Shown here: piece by piece, positions 41,098-50,579 of the stretch
Position numbering within the stretch: position 1 is the first letter of the stretch
Layout: every line of letters starts with the position of its first letter
From: Harmothoe impar
Taxonomy: Eukaryota; Annelida; Polychaeta; Phyllodocida; Polynoidae
Reading direction: 5' to 3'
DNA: 64,000 nt
Assembly (NCBI GenBank): GCA_947462335.1
Contig: OX381713.1
Span: 18,964,381-19,028,380, forward strand
The notes under the pieces: generated by a model
What the model saw: the letters and a program-made list of their open reading frames with translations, nothing else
What the model was told of the DNA's origin: nothing
Databases searched by the model: none
Made by a program: the position numbers and the translations under genes

Positions 41098-44000
41098 CTG
41101 TACATGAAGATAAAAATGTTTGATTTTAGCTAATGTCAATATGATTATTGAAATGTTAAATTCAGTGGTCATTGAAACAGTTATTGAGGTGGTAAATGCA
41201 TACTGCTTCAATTGCAAAGATCTTATTCTAACTACACGTAGCAGGAAAGTCAGTGTGTTTTGTTCTTACCGATGCCCTGAGCAGGGTTGTATGGAGTGTG
41301 GCCAAAGCGGGATCTTTTCACCAGGTGGCGATACTTCTCAGGCAGCTCAGTTGGTCGCTGGTAACTGAGGCGGGAAATGGAGTTCACAGTGTACTTGATG
41401 TCTGGAGGATCTGTAATGAAAAGAATGCATACAGATTTAATCGCATACGGCATTTGACTTGGCCACTCTCCCATCAGATTCCCCCCCCCCCCCCTTTTTT
41501 TTCTAGAATGACCAACATTTTCATCACTTTGGAGGCAGTATTATTGCCTATACACTTGTTTCATCAGCCATGATCCACAAGGGGGAGCACCTGTAGAGCA
41601 GCTAGTTACAGGGGCTAACCCCTTACCCTTCCCCTGAGCCTCATAGATTTAACATGGGGGCAGGGACACCTCTCACACTATGTCAATAATCATATAGCTT
41701 AGCTATTTCTTATGTCTAGAGGGAAATAGTGTAAGTATCTAGGCCTCTGATATTGGAACAATATCTTATGTCAAAATGATTTAGATCATGATAAATATGA
41801 GTGTCTTCATAACTGCTGAAGCTAAAACCATGGCAAGAGGAGGGGTGCAGGAGGGGGTGAATGGGTGTGGGTATGGGACTGGTAACATAAACAAAGACGA
41901 CCCATAGGGGGCACCAAGCTATTAAGTGTAGCTTAGTCCATCACAGAGGATGGTGTTAATCTTTTATCACAGGCCTCTAGCGTAAGCATCCCTCCTCCAG
42001 TGTCTGGTCCTGTCACCACAAGGAGGTAGGGTTTCTCTTGCTGACCAAGAAAGTGTTGGTAACCAGATCTGCCCCTCTAGTGAGAGCAAACTGGCCAGGT
42101 CAACACTAGCGCCAGCTACTGTATACCACTGATGATAGGCCTCATCCGGGGGTCTGAATTGGGTCACTGTGGCACCGTGGGCAAATCCTATGAATTAGCC
42201 AACTGGGGTTCTGATAAGCTGCAGCTAATAACACTAGGTTTTATCCATGGTGAAAAAAAAAAGTTCCTTCTGCCCCTCCCTAATATACACATAATGTAAA
42301 TACAGAGGCAATTTCTCAAAACACATGAGACTCCTCATACATACAGTAAATATTTACCTCTCTTTTCCACTGGGGGCAGCACAGGTCCTGAGGAGAAGTT
42401 GGACCTCTCTAGGTGAGAGATCATGTTCGGCATACGTTGTCCAATCTCGCTGAAGTTGGGGTTCCAGATGTCAAAGGTCTAAAACAGAAAGATAAAATAT
42501 ACCATAAGTGCCGATAGCCTGCGTAACCATTGTTTTTAAATACTAGTTGTCTTTAAAAGGCTTTGCTGTTAAATCAGAAGCAAAACAGGCAAAAAAGACA
42601 ATCCTACACTCCAGATATATAATGTGAAATAGAACGTTCAATACTAAATGACATTCCACTTGCACTACTGTAAACCTAAAGATTAAAATAGCTTCATGTC
42701 TATTTCTTGCAATAGTTTTTTTCTCTTTTTTCTCAAAGACTAACTATCTGTAATGAAGTTGAACAGTCCCTAACATAAAGTGATATAGTTGTCTTATTCT
42801 ATCAAGATTTGATCCCAGTAAAACTCAGTCACACTACATCTGATATTTACTTCATTAGTTTTGATAAACTTTAAATCATAACACATCATATATCACAGAA
42901 CATAATCATTTCAGCAAAGCAAATATCCACAAGGAAACTTACTGGCACAGCTACTGCAAATAGGTGCCAACACCATAATAACACATGAATCAAACCTGCA
43001 CTAGTTAGAGTATTGTAATATTTACCACCAGTTAGTAGGACATACATATCATGGCACACCATTTGATATACTATTGATTCCCACATGCATTACCTATACT
43101 ATAGAATGACTGAGTTCTTAATCCAGTAGATCTACTCTCCAAAGAATTGACATTACCAAATCCAAAAACAAGTGGGCACTTATCAATTCAATTCAATTAA
43201 AATTATGTTTATAAAGATGAGGGTTTGTTATTTTATTCAATTAAAAATAATACTGATCTTATGTGTATAAGCTAAAGTACAAAGTGAAGGTGATAAGGAT
43301 CAAAGTATCAGCCGTCTGTGGGTGTGTAGGGTAACACTGCTGTGAGGGGACGGCCCACTTACAAGGCTACATGTATGTATAAGGTGGTGACCCTGTGCCC
43401 TCATCCCCACTCATCCCACCACACACACACACTTCACCATCACTGAGTACCTCTATAAGCTGATAAAGTTGGGGTTTAATGGGTGCGTTTTATATAAGCT
43501 GATATGCCCTCATATAGTTAGCAAGTATACTCAGTAGGGCTAGCTGTACATTTACACCGCTGGCAAACCACATTATTGCAATGTTGGCAGGAGGCACCCC
43601 ACGTCCATCCATTTCCACCTGCTTGTCCTGAATACTGTATACTCCTGGCTGCCTCTATTAAAACACTTCAATATGGTAGGTCTGAGTAAAACCAGTTAAG
43701 AGTTGTTTTCTACATTGATGTAATGATCTAGCAGGTATGCAGTAGGAAGGAAGGCAGGTATGAAGGGACATGGCTGGCAGGCAGGCAGTGAGAATGGAGG
43801 CAGGTATGAGGGGGCATGGCAGGTCGGTAGTGAGAATGGAGGCAGGTATGAGGGGGGGGGGGGGGGGTGACAGGTAGGCAGTTAGAATGGAGGCAGGTAT
43901 GAGGGGGCGTTGCAGGCAGGTATGAGGGGGCGTGGCAGGCAGGGAGGGAGAATGGAGGCAGGTATGAGGGGGGCGTGGCAGGTAGGCAGTGGAAATGGAG

Positions 44001-47000
44001 GCAGGTATGAGGGGGCGTGGCAGGTAGGCAGGGAGAATGGAGGCAGGTATGACTGGGTGTGAGAGGTAGGCAGTGAGAATGGAGGCAGGTATGAGGGGGC
44101 GGGGGGGTGTGGCAGGTAGGCAGCTAGAACAGAGGCAGGCATGCAGGGGGTGTGGTAGCTAGGCAGAAAGATGAGACGTAGGGGGCTTGGCAGGCATAAA
44201 CATATTTCTCTTAACATGAAATAGGTATGTAAGGGACATCAGTGCACCCTGCACTAAGGGCCCTTTTCGCAGATCGTGTCACATAAATATATAAACACAC
44301 ATGTATATTAATCCACTCCTTACAGTAGACCTGTTCTAATTTCTAGCACAATTAAATACCTCTGCCTGTACCAATATTATCATAAAAGAATGTGCTATTA
44401 CTACTAATAACGTGAACGCTGGCCTACAATGTAATATCCAGTTCAGACAGGCTTACTGACTGATGGACGGATTTAGAAGGCAATTGATCAGTGGGTGTAC
44501 TTAACATGGATTTAAGGATTAGGATCCGAGACTAAATCCACATGAATAGGACATTAGCAGACTACAGGTGTAATACCCGGTATGCTGGTAGTGGTATAGC
44601 TCTATAGTAGGTCTATATTACATTACATAGGTAGATCTACTGTACTTTACCACATTGTGAAAAAAAACACGCTCACCTAGGCTTCTTTACCATTATAAAG
44701 CAGAGGCAGACCAGGTAGGCCTATATATATAGATTGTAATTGATACAACCAAAATTAGAGCAAAGGTACCGGATATGTTACTAGAATTGCTATAACAGTA
44801 ATGGGTGTGGACCACTAAATTCGACATGGCGACATGGCCGTTTTTGGGTCTAGTGACATGCGACATGAGGAATATCAGAGATAGCGACATGCGACATGGA
44901 CATTTCTTAAAATCGACATGGTGACATGGCTATTTCTTAAAATCGACAGGGCGACATGATCATTTCTTAAAATCGACATGGGAAATTGGGAGCCCCCCAG
45001 ACCCCCACAGTAACTAGCTAGCTATACGGCGGCGTTATCTGGTCTAGCTAGTCTACCTACCTAGACCTAGTCTAAATACCATTCCTGTTCTATCCTGTGG
45101 GTCAGGTGTAGTCTGTAGGTTAAATAAAAGCAGTGACCAAGGTCTAAAGCGTGCGTCATTGGTTGGTGGGCGTCATCTAATCTATACGGTACTATATAGT
45201 AAGGCATTTAAAGGGTACCACATAGGCCCTAGCCTAGGCTCGGGCCTAGGGGTCCTAGCCCTAGGCCTAGGGTTAGCTTAGGCACCAAGAAAAGAAGTAG
45301 ATGTATCCCTAGGCCACGGGTTACGCCACTCAAAAAAGGTTGTTTCTCATCACCCAGCAGCTAAAAATATGACGAGGGCATTTTTTATTATACCTAGCAT
45401 ATGATAAGGCCTAAAAAAAAAAAAAATTGTGTTCCGGTATCCCGACCGACCCTACGTTTTAGGGGCCGACCCTAATTTTTTTGGGCCATTTTTTTAATTT
45501 TTGAGAAAATTATGGACATTTTTGGCGATTTTACTACTAAAATTGGCTTTTTTAACTAAAAAAAAATTGTAAAAAAAAAAAAAAGAAGCGACCTACCGAC
45601 CCTTTATATTTTGGGCCATGTTACCGGAACACAACTTTTTTTTTTTTTAGGCCTAATGGTATTCATTAAGCCTAGGAGTCTGTATGGCCACTGTGTCTAG
45701 TAAAAGTGTCATACACCCACGTGTGGGCGTATGGGCCGTATACCCACGGCTGGGACTAGCCGTGGGCATACAGCCCATACGCCCACGCCGCAGGGGTGGC
45801 GCCCCCCCCCCCCCCCCCCCCCCACCCCGGGAGAATTTAGAACTACCCCGGTACCGGCCGTGAGTGGGAATTAGGTCACCAAACTAGGTCACCCACAGCG
45901 CCCACTCGCTAAAATGAACGACCTAGTAATGTTTTATAAAGCTCAGTATTAAAAGAGCCAGGATTTGAAGATGGAGGGTTTATATAATATTTATAAAAAT
46001 TAAAATGCTTAGGAGTCCTATGCATTAGCCTATCGAACAACTTTTGCAATGCTCCCACACTCCCGGGTGACACTCCCATTAGTTCCCATTGGAACTGTGA
46101 AATCGACAACGTCCTTATTTTATTAAATGAGGAGGTGAGGGGGGGGGGGGGTGGCTAGGTATAATAAAGCCAAAACCACACTTGAAAGCATACAGCCTCT
46201 GCACGGCCATGCGCGTATCAATACATGTACGGGACTCTCGTGCTACGCACTCGAGCCCGTACATGTATTGATACGCTTATGGCCGTACAGAGGCTGTATG
46301 CTTTCTCGTGCAGTTTTGGTTTATTATTTTATCTGCAAAAGCTAGGGAAATCAAGACCTTTTGCGAATGATTTTAGAGTTAATTGATCCGGAGTGTTATC
46401 AATCTAGATATATTGTATTTCTAGTTATTCCTAGCCCCGGGTTCCTAGTTCACTGCATTACTGACAGTATCAGATTTAATTTGATACCAAATATGCCTAT
46501 ATTTTTCCACGTTTAAAAAAACGTTTTCCCCAAAAACGATTTTTATGAAGCGCGTGGTGATAAGAAACCAGTTTATTTTTTTGGGTGGCCTGATTTGAGA
46601 GGGAGGAGAATTTGAACAGACCAAGTAGCAGGGTTCCCTGAGAAAATCTCTAAAATCTAGAGAGAAAATGGTACATTCTAGCAGATTTGGGGAGATTGTA
46701 AAAAATCAATTTCATTTTCCATGACATTCTAATTTCCATACGGGATTCCATGACATAGTCATAGGCTAGCAACTTTTTACATGTTAAATTCCATGCCATT
46801 CCAGACGACTTTGAAATTCAGTGACACTCCATGATATTCCATAACACGGCCAAGCGTTGAAAAGAAATGAAACTGCCTTACTGTGTTGTCTTTGTTGTAA
46901 GGCTTCTGTGATACTAATCCCGTGGGGTGAGGGTTGCATCGTCGAGTTGGCGACAGCACCCTGAGATCTCCTCTGACATTTTGCTGCACCTTGGTGCTTT

Positions 47001-47085
47001 GGGTATCCAGCCATTGGTAAGCGGAAAAATCGCTCAAAGTTGTCGTTCTTGGCCGTTGGTATTTCTTTGTGAACACGTTGGCCAT
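41054..47085 (-). CDS. Complete four-exon gene for a 169-residue protein of unidentified family (possible ciliary microtubule-associated protein)
   Basis: Exons 47085-46882, 42478-42358, 41410-41270 and 41097-41054 join in phases 0, 1, 1 to 169 codons plus TAG. The ATG has A at -3 and G at +4, and an in-frame TAG lies 18 nt upstream. The product starts MANVFTKKYQRPRTTTLSDF. It contains FDIWNPNFSEIGQRMPN, LSYQRPTELPEKYRHLVKRS and FGHTPYNPAQ, and ends NTLPPIYGPLPK. It has no signal peptide or membrane segment. Its small size, basic and Pro/Tyr/Asn-rich composition and lack of a globular core recall axonemal microtubule-inner proteins; this is inference, and I cannot name the family. Two X-box-like sites lie upstream. 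Splice joins are read directly from the sequence. Confidence 0.75.
41270..41410 (-). CDS. Unidentified 169-aa protein, exon 3
   Basis: The acceptor is tcattacag and the donor is G|gtaaga, phase 1 to phase 1. It encodes DPPDIKYTVNSISRLSYQRP and then TELPEKYRHLVKRSRFGHTP. It shows coding-type base composition against an AT-rich background. Confidence 0.8.
42358..42478 (-). CDS. Unidentified 169-aa protein, exon 2
   Basis: The acceptor is ctgttttag and the donor is G|gtaaat, in phase 0 and out phase 1. It encodes 40 residues, TFDIWNPNFSEIGQRMPN through PPVEKR. Only this frame is open across the exon. Confidence 0.78.
43735..44195 (+). repeat. About 40-bp purine-rich minisatellite
   Basis: The unit is near GGCAGGTAGGCAGTGAGAAT + GGAGGCAGGTATGAGGGGGC GT, about 11 copies, with a poly-G expansion at 43851-43867. 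It lies in the intron before exon 2 of the... minus-strand 169-residue gene's exon pair (between exons 1 and 2). Confidence 0.9.
44805..45012 (+). repeat. CGACATGG-rich interspersed repeat, copy 1
   Basis: It contains CTAAATTCGACATGGCGACA + TGGCC followed by several ATTTCTTAAAATCGACATGG blocks and ends near CCCCCAGACCCCCAC. The second copy is at 51152-51375. Confidence 0.8.
45405..45656. mobile_element. A-tract inverted-repeat element, copy 3
   Basis: It begins TAAGGCCT-(A)n-TTGTGTTCCGGTATCCCGAC and ends CATGTTACCGGAACACAA-(T)n-AGGCCTA. It lies in the first intron of the 169-residue protein gene. Confidence 0.85.
45710..45795. repeat. GC-rich inverted repeat
   Basis: GTGTGGGCGTATGGGC, then GTATACCCACGGCT, pairs with AGCCGTGGGCATAC and GCCCATACGCCCAC across a 6-base loop. 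A poly-C run of about 22 follows. Confidence 0.85.
46166..46325. repeat. Long near-perfect inverted repeat (about 65-bp arms)
   Basis: ATAAAGCCAAAACCACACTTGAAAGCATACAGCCTCTG... (left, 46165) pairs with ...CAGAGGCTGTATGCTTT and GCAGTTTTGGTTTA (right). Inner arms are GTATCAATACATGTACGGG / CCCGTACATGTATTGATACG. The loop is only about 22 bases. It resembles a full-length foldback element. Confidence 0.88.
46629..46855. mobile_element. Degraded relative of the CAGGGTTCCC element
   Basis: It starts CAGGGTTCCCTGAGAAAATC and contains several TTCCATGACATTC motifs, the inverse of those in the element at 31645. The far terminus is not recognisable. It abuts exon 1 of the 169-residue protein gene. Confidence 0.5.
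46882..47085 (-). CDS. Unidentified 169-aa protein, exon 1 (start codon)
   Basis: It encodes 68 residues from MANVFTKKY to KPYNKDNT, with donor ACA|gtaagg and phase 0. The downstream part of the long open frame (to 46777) is intron read-through and overlaps a repeat fragment. A 76-codon frame in another phase is a shadow. Confidence 0.72.
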
Positions 47086-47245
47086 ACTGTCTGCCCTGGT
47101 CTACTGTGTGTACCAGTAATACAGGCTACATGTACGCTGTAGTGGCACGGAGCGAGCTCTGAATGGGGATAACAGATCACTGTGTTGCAGCGGCGGGAAG
47201 TAGTCGTTGTTATGTCGGTGGTTGTGATGGTGCGTTGCGAGGCGC

Positions 47246-47259
47246 GTTACCAAGGCAAT
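47246..47259 (-). promoter_or_regulatory. X-box-like RFX site
   Basis: GTTACCAAGGCAAT matches the palindromic RFX/DAF-19 X-box form GTTNCC-(2)-GGNAAC at 11 of 12 half-site positions. It lies about 160 bp upstream of the start codon of the minus-strand 169-residue protein gene, at the typical distance for ciliary X-boxes. Confidence 0.5.
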
Positions 47260-47280
47260 GCTCCTAGCACCCGAGGTGCC

Positions 47281-47295
47281 CTTGCCCTTGGCAAC
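47281..47295 (-). promoter_or_regulatory. Second X-box-like RFX site
   Basis: The minus-strand sequence GTTGCCAAGGGCAAG is two RFX half sites with 3-bp spacing. It is 21 bp further upstream than the other site, within a CpG-rich stretch (about 47145-47520) that probably holds the promoter. Confidence 0.4.
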
Positions 47296-47599
47296 TTTTT
47301 TTTTTAAACCGCAGCAACAAGGAATAAGACAGAATATTTACAATAGTTGCTAGCTATTATCATTGTTATTTAGTAGTCAATGTATTCCTATTTGCTGAGG
47401 AACGGAACTGATTCGGCGCGGGAGATTGAAAACGAGACCTAATTTGTTCCCATAGCAACGCCGGCCATTTTGCCACTTGCGACCGGAGTGCCAGTCTTGC
47501 GGAGTCTTGCTTGGAGAATTCTCCCCGTTTAAGGTATTCCGGGAAGGTATTTCAAGGACCGTCTTAGTTTATATGTAACGTGTAATGCTAAGCTAATGT

Positions 47600-50255
47600 A
47601 GATCCAACAACTATGTCAGTATGTGCAATTCCGGACCAACTGAACGAAGTCGCAAGGGAAGGCAAGATCCCACCAGAATGGCAAAGAGGGGAAATAATAA
47701 GATAAGAATCTACAAAGGCAAAGCCAAAGGCACCAATGTTGGGGAAATGCCGCAACGAAAGGGGCATAACCCTATCAAGCAATATTGGAAAAGTCTTCGA
47801 GAGGTTCCTAAACAACAGCATAATTAACCAGCTAGGCCTAGAAATAACAAGTGCTGGCAGAAAAGGAAAAGCCACAGTAGACCTAGGTCGAGAAACCCAC
47901 CTCTTCCTCCCCAAAGACAGTTCGAGCCTCTACGATCTACGGTAGACCACATACTAAAAATAAAGGAATAAATCCGGGGAATAAACAAAGCCCTCAAGAA
48001 GCCCACATTCATCACATTCCTACTAGATGTCACCAAAGCATATGACAAAGCCTGGCTCAAGGGAATCATGGACACAATGGCAAGAAACAGATGCAGAGAC
48101 TGGGAATGGGTGCTAATAGAAAACCTAAACTCATAGAAATCAGAACAAAATATGGGGAAACTAGACCCAACAGATCACAACAGGTCATGATAAATGGATC
48201 ACTGTCTGAAAAGTATGAAGTCCGAAGCGGAATTCCCCAAGGCTCTGTATTAGGCCCGTTACTATTTGTCATATACATAAATGACCTACTTGAGGGCCTT
48301 GGTTCCACAGCAATGATGTTTGCCGATGACACAAAAATCTACAAAAGCATCCAAGATGCCACAGACTCCGCAAACTTCCAGGAGGATATTATCAAATTAC
48401 ATGCCTGGTCTACAAAGTGGCAGCTTCTTTTTCACCCGGACAAATGCAAAGTAATGCATGTAGGCAGGCCAAAGTACGAAGCCCAATACAAAATGCCTGG
48501 AAATGAAAACTCCCTCCAAGAGTTGACTCTGGAAAAGACCTAGGTATAGTGTTTGATTCAGATCTCTCATTCAAACAGGAGATCCGGTCAAGAGCAAGAA
48601 AAGGGCACCAGATGTGTGGCATAATAAGAAGGACCTTCACCCACCTGGACCACGAGTCCTTTAAGCAGCTATTTGTTGCCCTAGCTAGACCGCACTTAGA
48701 ATATGGAGCCCCCATCTGGCAACCATATAGAAAAGGCGACAAGGAACTTCTGGAAAAGGTACAAAGGAGAGCCACAAAGCAGCTACCTGGTCTGAAAGAA
48801 AAAACCTATCAAGACCGCCTCCTTGAGCTAGAACTACCAACACTAGCATTTAGACGCCTTAGAGGAGATATGATAGAGGTCTACAAGCTCTTCAACAAAT
48901 ATCAATGCAACAAAGAAGATGTCTTATCTCTGGATCAAAACGTGGGAAGAACCAGGGGCAACGAAAGAAAATTATTCAAGAAAGGAGGTCGCCTGGACAA
49001 AATAAAGAACAGCTTCTCAAGACGAGTTGTCTCAGCATGGAACAGTCTTGCAAATCATGTGGTCATGGCAGAGAGTGTCAACGCCTTCAAAAATAGACTG
49101 GACAGAAGCTGGAAGGACCACCCACTTAAATACAACTGGGAATGGGAACCCCTCCCAGGACACGGTTAAAAATAATTAAATGAAGAAACGATCATCACTT
49201 TGGAGCTGGAAATAGTGGCACCTTAGTGCCAGCTTCCAGAGCTACCTATAAGTACCTATAAGTAATACAAGTAAACGACAGCATCAGGCAAGGAGGAGTG
49301 CTAGCTGTAAGACAATATGCCCTGGAGGAAATCGCAAAGGAAATAGACCTAGAAATCCGAAGAGCAAAACAAAATAGACAAGAACTCCCAATGCCTATTA
49401 TGGGTAAACGATGTAGCAGTGATCACAAACAACATAGAGGACCAAACCAAAATCCTCAAAATGACAGAGGAGATACCCGGTATCAAACTGCCTTTGGACA
49501 AGAAAAATCAAAGACCCTACTGTTGGAAAAAGAAACAAGCTTCCACAACCAAATGCTAAATGAGATGGAAATCCACAAAACTGACCACTACAAATACCTA
49601 GGAGAAACCATGAACACAAAAAACAACCTCTACAACTAGATTGAGAGCACCAAGAACAAAGCTGAAGGTGCCCTCCAAACAGTCCTATACATAGCAGGAG
49701 ACGAAAACTACCAGGGCATAGAACTAGAGACTATATGAAAACTCCTAGTAACCTGCCTTATACCCATCATCACCTATGCCCCGGAAACATGGACAATCAA
49801 CAAGAAAAACACTACAAAGCTAAACCAGACAACCAAATCAAGAGGATCCTAAGACTGCCTCAGAGGACCCCGAGGGAATGCATCTATGAGGAACTAAAAA
49901 TGCTAGAGATTGAACACATAATCATGGAGAAACAGCTGAACTACCTATCAAGGATAACGACTGCAAAAGGAGAAGAACTCACTATAGCCAAAGATAGAGC
50001 AGGATCGAAGGACTGGATAAACACAATATCCACGACAGCGAACAACCTAGATATCCCAATAGAAACCCTAGCCAACATGGAAGAAGCTGTAAGAAAGAGA
50101 ACCATCAAGAAAGCAGTACACAAAAAGCAATCAGAGAGCAATGCAATAAAAGGCGACCAAGAAAGCAAATACAAATTCCTAAAAGAACGAAGAACCGGAA
50201 CTGTGACATGTAGATCGCCACATCTAAATAAACTAGGTGTAGGGTTTGTTTAGTT
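47600..50255 (+). mobile_element. Decayed non-LTR retrotransposon (outer element), interrupted by a second element
   Basis: The 5' part (about 47600-48165) encodes, with stops and frameshifts, RT-like segments: IPPEWQRGEIIR, GKCRNERGITLSSNIGKVFE and FITFLLDVTKAYDKAWLKGI. The 3' part (about 49260-50255) continues logically with NDSIRQGGVLAV, a degenerate catalytic region WVNDVAVITNN (where YADD is expected), IKRILRLPQRTPRECIYEEL and a basic C-terminus. Several in-frame stops make it a pseudogene. The RT family cannot be fixed without a search; it is not an LTR element, because no LTRs are seen. Confidence 0.7.
48165..49272 (+). mobile_element. 5'-truncated CR1/Jockey-like retrotransposon inserted in the outer element
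   Basis: Two overlapping frames around 48541 encode the RT core VRSGIPQGSVLGPLLFVIYI with FADDTKIYKS, then the thumb and C-terminal segment RPHLEYGAPIWQPYRKGDKE, LEKVQRRATKQLPGL and RRLRGDMIEVYKLFNKY, ending at 49169. It lacks an endonuclease and the 5' half. The 3' end carries short repeats of CTATAAGTA, typical of CR1-type tails. One frame break near 48541 makes it inactive. Confidence 0.75.
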
Positions 50256-50364
50256 CACTCTGTGCATCGTATCCCCACACATAGTAAACCAGGTTCTTTG
50301 GCTTGTGATCATTTAATCAGTGGTAGTCTCCTGTGTGTATGTCTGATGTTGGAAAATGACATGG

Positions 50365-50447
50365 CTCAGGCCAGAACACAAAAAAGGTGTGTTTCTGGTA
50401 ACATCATGAAAAATCTAGGTAGATAGGGTCGGATTTTTTTTGTTTTT
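50365..50447. mobile_element. A-tract inverted-repeat element, truncated copy 4
   Basis: CAGGCC...AAAAAAGGTGTGTTTCTGGTAACAT and AGGGTCGGATTTTTTTT are recognisable. The other half is missing. Confidence 0.6.
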
Positions 50448-50575
50448 GATGCGGCCTGTGCTAGGCTGGGAAATGCATTAGCCAAAGTTCAAGTTCCACC
50501 GGGAATTGAACGCGGGTCCCAAACTAGATCTGGTACAGTATACAATGTAGGAAGGTGCTGCCACCTGGCCTACCC
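50440..50575 (-). mobile_element. tRNA-derived SINE-like element
   Basis: On the minus strand an A-box-like TAGGCCAGGTGG (near 50572) is followed about 55 bp later by a B-box-like GTTCAATTCCC (near 50513), the internal pol III promoter layout of tRNA-derived SINEs. It is not a functional tRNA: no convincing acceptor stem or anticodon arm. Confidence 0.35.
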
Positions 50576-50579
50576 CTTC

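Noticed and set aside
40960..41217. 85-codon minus-strand frame across the terminal exon of the 169-residue protein gene
   Set aside because: It uses another phase. The phase required by the preceding exon gives the short proline-rich end and a stop instead.
41967..42170. 66-codon minus-strand frame between exons 2 and 3 of the same gene
   Set aside because: It cannot be joined: exon 2 to exon 3 already fit in phase without it, and it lacks a clear acceptor/donor pair.
43882..44217. 111-codon minus-strand frame rich in Leu-Pro-Pro-Phe
   Set aside because: It is a translation of the purine-rich minisatellite at 43735-44195.
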